Of a stretch of 64,000 bases of DNA, positions 61,961 to 64,000 are shown in pieces. Source of the DNA: Pseudoips prasinana (taxonomy: Eukaryota; Arthropoda; Insecta; Lepidoptera; Nolidae). The translations under genes were made by a program, and so were the position numbers. Under the pieces are notes generated by a model, which saw only the letters and a list, made by a program, of their open reading frames with translations, was not told where the DNA came from and did not search any database. How positions within the stretch are numbered: the stretch's first letter is position 1; the number at the start of each line of letters is the position of its first letter. The stretch lies in the NCBI GenBank assembly GCA_951640165.1, contig OX621265.1, positions 14,583,001-14,647,000 on the forward strand, written 5' to 3'.

Positions 61961-62880
61961 AACAAAGAAACAATCAATAATAGTTATAAATATTATTAAA
62001 GGACTAAATTAAATTAATTACTAGAATTTTTTTATGAGTCTGACACTATTTCAAATATTATTTTACGCAGTGCACTTGTTTTCATGCTGAAAATGTCTAT
62101 TGGCCCAGTACAATACCTGTTAAATTGTCTACACAATCTTGGTATAGGAGCATTGTAACCCAGAACCGTTCTACGAAAGGGAGGCACAAACAGCGCAATA
62201 GGTTTACGAGGTGGTCGTCGTGGAACATTAAAATTTATTCGTTTTAGAAGCTGTGGACACGATATATCATATTTTAAAAGTTTGCATAAGAAATATAGAT
62301 CCGCTTGTGTCCTGCGTTTATCCAAAGAAGTTATTCTGAAATGTTTAAGCCTATCTAGATATGTCTTGTACTTCTTAGTCGTGCCTGTGGAATAGGCAAG
62401 ATGCCACAAGAATCTTTTTTGCATTCTTTCAATACGAAGTATGTGTGTGGCGTAGTGTGGTCTCCATACGACTGTGCAGTATTCTAATAGACTACGAACT
62501 AAGCTATTGTACAGTAGGATTTTAGTTTGCGGTTCCCGAAAAACTTTACCATTTCTTATTATAAAGCCTAACATATTAGAAGCTTTTTTGATGACTTGGT
62601 CCATGTGAAATATGAATGTAATTTTTTCGTCTACTGTAACCCCAAGATCTTTATGTATGCCAATTTTTTTCAAAATATTCCCTCCTATATTGTAAGTAGC
62701 ATTGTTATTATTGTGTTTTCGTGAAAATTTCATATGATAACACTTTTCTGTGTTGAGGTACATTTTATTGGTGCAACACCATTCATTTAAATTGTCTAGG
62801 TCAGTCTGCAAATAAGCAACGTCTATGTCGCTCTTTATTACCCGCATTATTTTGAGATCATCCGCAAATAAAGATGGTTC
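61961..62880 (-). pseudogene. 5'-truncated LINE, RT C-terminal half
   Basis: Minus-strand frame from 62,847 to 62,032, preceded by L-F-A-D-D-L-K-I-M at 62,850-62,880, the catalytic box. It continues LNTEKCYHMKFSRKHNNNNA, LGVTVDEKITFIFHMDQVI and LLYNSLVRSLLEYCTVVWRP to a stop after EIVSDS. The frame is open. The truncation point is immediately upstream of the YADD-like motif, so no working RT can be made. PPFRRTVLGYNAPIPRLC links it to the remnant at 43,020-44,560. Confidence 0.85.
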
Positions 62881-62989
62881 AGAATACTGAAACTGAATGA
62901 AGAATACTGAATATACCGTAAACCATGATTTTATTTCTTAGGATATTATTTTAAGATGTCAAACGAAACTAATCATTCGGCAATTGACT

Positions 62990-63155
62990 GCACGTGTGGC
63001 GCAGCGGTTAAGCCAGTCGCCTCGCCGCTTCGTCGGACGGGTTCCATTCCCGCGCGGAACTACTATTTGTGTGAACCATAAATAGTGGTCCTGAGTCTGA
63101 ATGTACTTTGTGTCCGTCAATTATATGTTTGTAAAGTACCCCGCGACACAGGATA
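62990..63155 (+). mobile_element. tRNA-derived SINE, family 2
   Basis: CTGCACGTGTGGCGCAGCGG with TAAGCCAGTCGCCTCGCCGC, a changed B box (GGTTCCATTCC), CTATTTGTGTGAACCATAAA and AAAGTACCCCGCGACACAGG. The A-box part is the best of the family, the B box the poorest. Confidence 0.85.
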
Positions 63156-63284
63156 TAAATAAGACAGTGCAGCGGAGGTCTTTAAAAAAAAACGTCGAGC
63201 CACACCAGAAGCCATCAGGGCGGCTCAAGCAACTCAGGCACTAGAGTATGGACTTCCCATACAAAGAATATTATCTAGTATTAT

Positions 63285-63512
63285 CTAGGGACAATGTCAC
63301 ACAGATCATCCTAGCCCCAAATTAAGCAAAGCTTGTACTATGGGTACCAGGCGACGATATACATACTTATATAGATAGATAAACACTAATATACATAGAA
63401 AACATCCATGACTCAGAAACAAATATTCGTGCTCATCACACAAATATTTGCACTTACCGGGATTCGAACCCAGGACCACAAGCTTCGTAGGCAGGAGCAC
63501 TACCAACCTAAT
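63285..63512 (-). mobile_element. tRNA-derived SINE, family 1, head-truncated
   Basis: Same body and 3' domain as the other two copies (AGCAAAGCTTGTACTATGG, TGCTCATCACACAAATATTT, GGGATTCGAACCC). It breaks off at 63,512 within the A-box region (CACTACCAAC) where unrelated sequence begins. Confidence 0.85.
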
Positions 63513-64000
63513 AAGATAACCTAAACCGTACACCTGTCTATTATTAGGTCACGACTACAAGTATATATGAAAACGTGCGTTAATCTAACGACACGTATAT
63601 AATAATTCAACAATGCTAATTAAACACACGTGCACATATTAAACAGTTTGCAAGGACGACGATTATGTCAACAACCGTATTAAGTGTACAGGTTGCTACA
63701 TTCATAGCCCAAAGCAGTTAAATAACGTGGGGAAATCCTTTATGGATCATCCCGCCGCTGGGGAAGCGACGGGGTATGTCTGATTCCCAGCCAGATGGTA
63801 GGGCTGGGTTTACCGACTAAAACCCCACGGTGTTCCTCAGCCACCTTCAGTCTAGGCCTCGGGATTCGCTCGCGCATTCACCGCAGTCTGGACAGGTGCT
63901 GGCCCACATTTCGGAGAGCCCCGCTTTCAACGGAAGCGGGGCATCCATGCCCCCTCCTCAAAAGAGGCGCGCGCGGAACACGGCGCGCCACCATCTCGTG
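63513..64000. other. Right edge, unclassified GC-rich repeat-like sequence
   Basis: From about 63,735 the composition becomes GC-rich, with CCCGCCGCTGGGGAAGCGAC, GGTAGGGCTGGGTTTACCG and a hairpin GCCCCGCTTTCAACGGAAGC-GGGGC at 63,919-63,942. Frames are short and show no domain. The style is that of a LINE end, but I cannot assign it, and it is cut by the window edge. Confidence 0.35.

Overview
The window looks like a piece of a lepidopteran (moth or butterfly) nuclear genome. It is AT-rich, eukaryotic GT-AG introns are plain to see, and it is packed with repeats typical of insects and of Lepidoptera in particular: several LINE lineages, mariner/Tc1 elements, tRNA-derived SINEs and MITEs. No bacterial-style gene, operon, rRNA or CRISPR is present. 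The species assignment is inference from repeat style and protein resemblance.

One host gene can be supported. It lies on the minus strand, and 18 exons were pieced together from splice sites and protein resemblance between 61,244 (5' side) and 12,271 (3' side). All 17 junctions keep the reading frame. The product matches the TANC / rolling pebbles (rols) family: a STAND-type P-loop ATPase with Walker A in exon 3, Walker B in exon 9 and a sensor-like segment in exon 10, followed by the linker that precedes the ankyrin and TPR repeats of this family. The 5' start and the ankyrin/TPR 3' part are not visible, so the gene is open at both ends. The introns carry almost everything else.

The most striking structure surrounds exon 15 (20,279-20,437). 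The 3' part of this exon with its splice donor is repeated 7 times as a 131-bp unit (19,493-20,397). The 5' part, with the splice acceptor and the end of the intron, has become a 99-bp satellite of about 33 copies (20,438-20,880 and 29,089-31,890). One coding exon has thus seeded two different arrays, one on each side of itself, leaving many decoy acceptors upstream and decoy donors downstream.

Layout from left to right: 0-0.8 kb, a gag-like retroelement scrap; 1.4-1.6 kb, a MITE; 1.6-4.7 kb, an RTE-like LINE with a 12-bp target duplication; 6.2-6.4 kb, a SINE; 6.6-7.9 kb, a decayed mariner; 8-12 kb, SINE, LINE tails, a segmental duplication and a foldback repeat; 12.3-20.4 kb, exons 18 to 15 with a foldback element, an intact 2.0-kb Tc1/mariner-type transposon and a 0.7-kb non-autonomous element; 20.9-29.1 kb, a nest in which LINE A sits inside the 99-bp array and has itself been hit by LINE B and by a 2.47-kb long-TIR transposon; 29-32 kb, the rest of the satellite; 33-39 kb, exon 14, then a layered repeat interrupted by a full two-ORF LINE (34.3-38.9 kb); 39-53 kb, exons 13 to 6 among LINE scraps, SINEs and hairpins; 53-57.6 kb, a degenerate 75-bp tandem repeat holding a mariner and a LINE; 58-61.2 kb, exons 5 to 1; 61.9-64 kb, a truncated LINE, two SINEs and an unclassified GC-rich edge.
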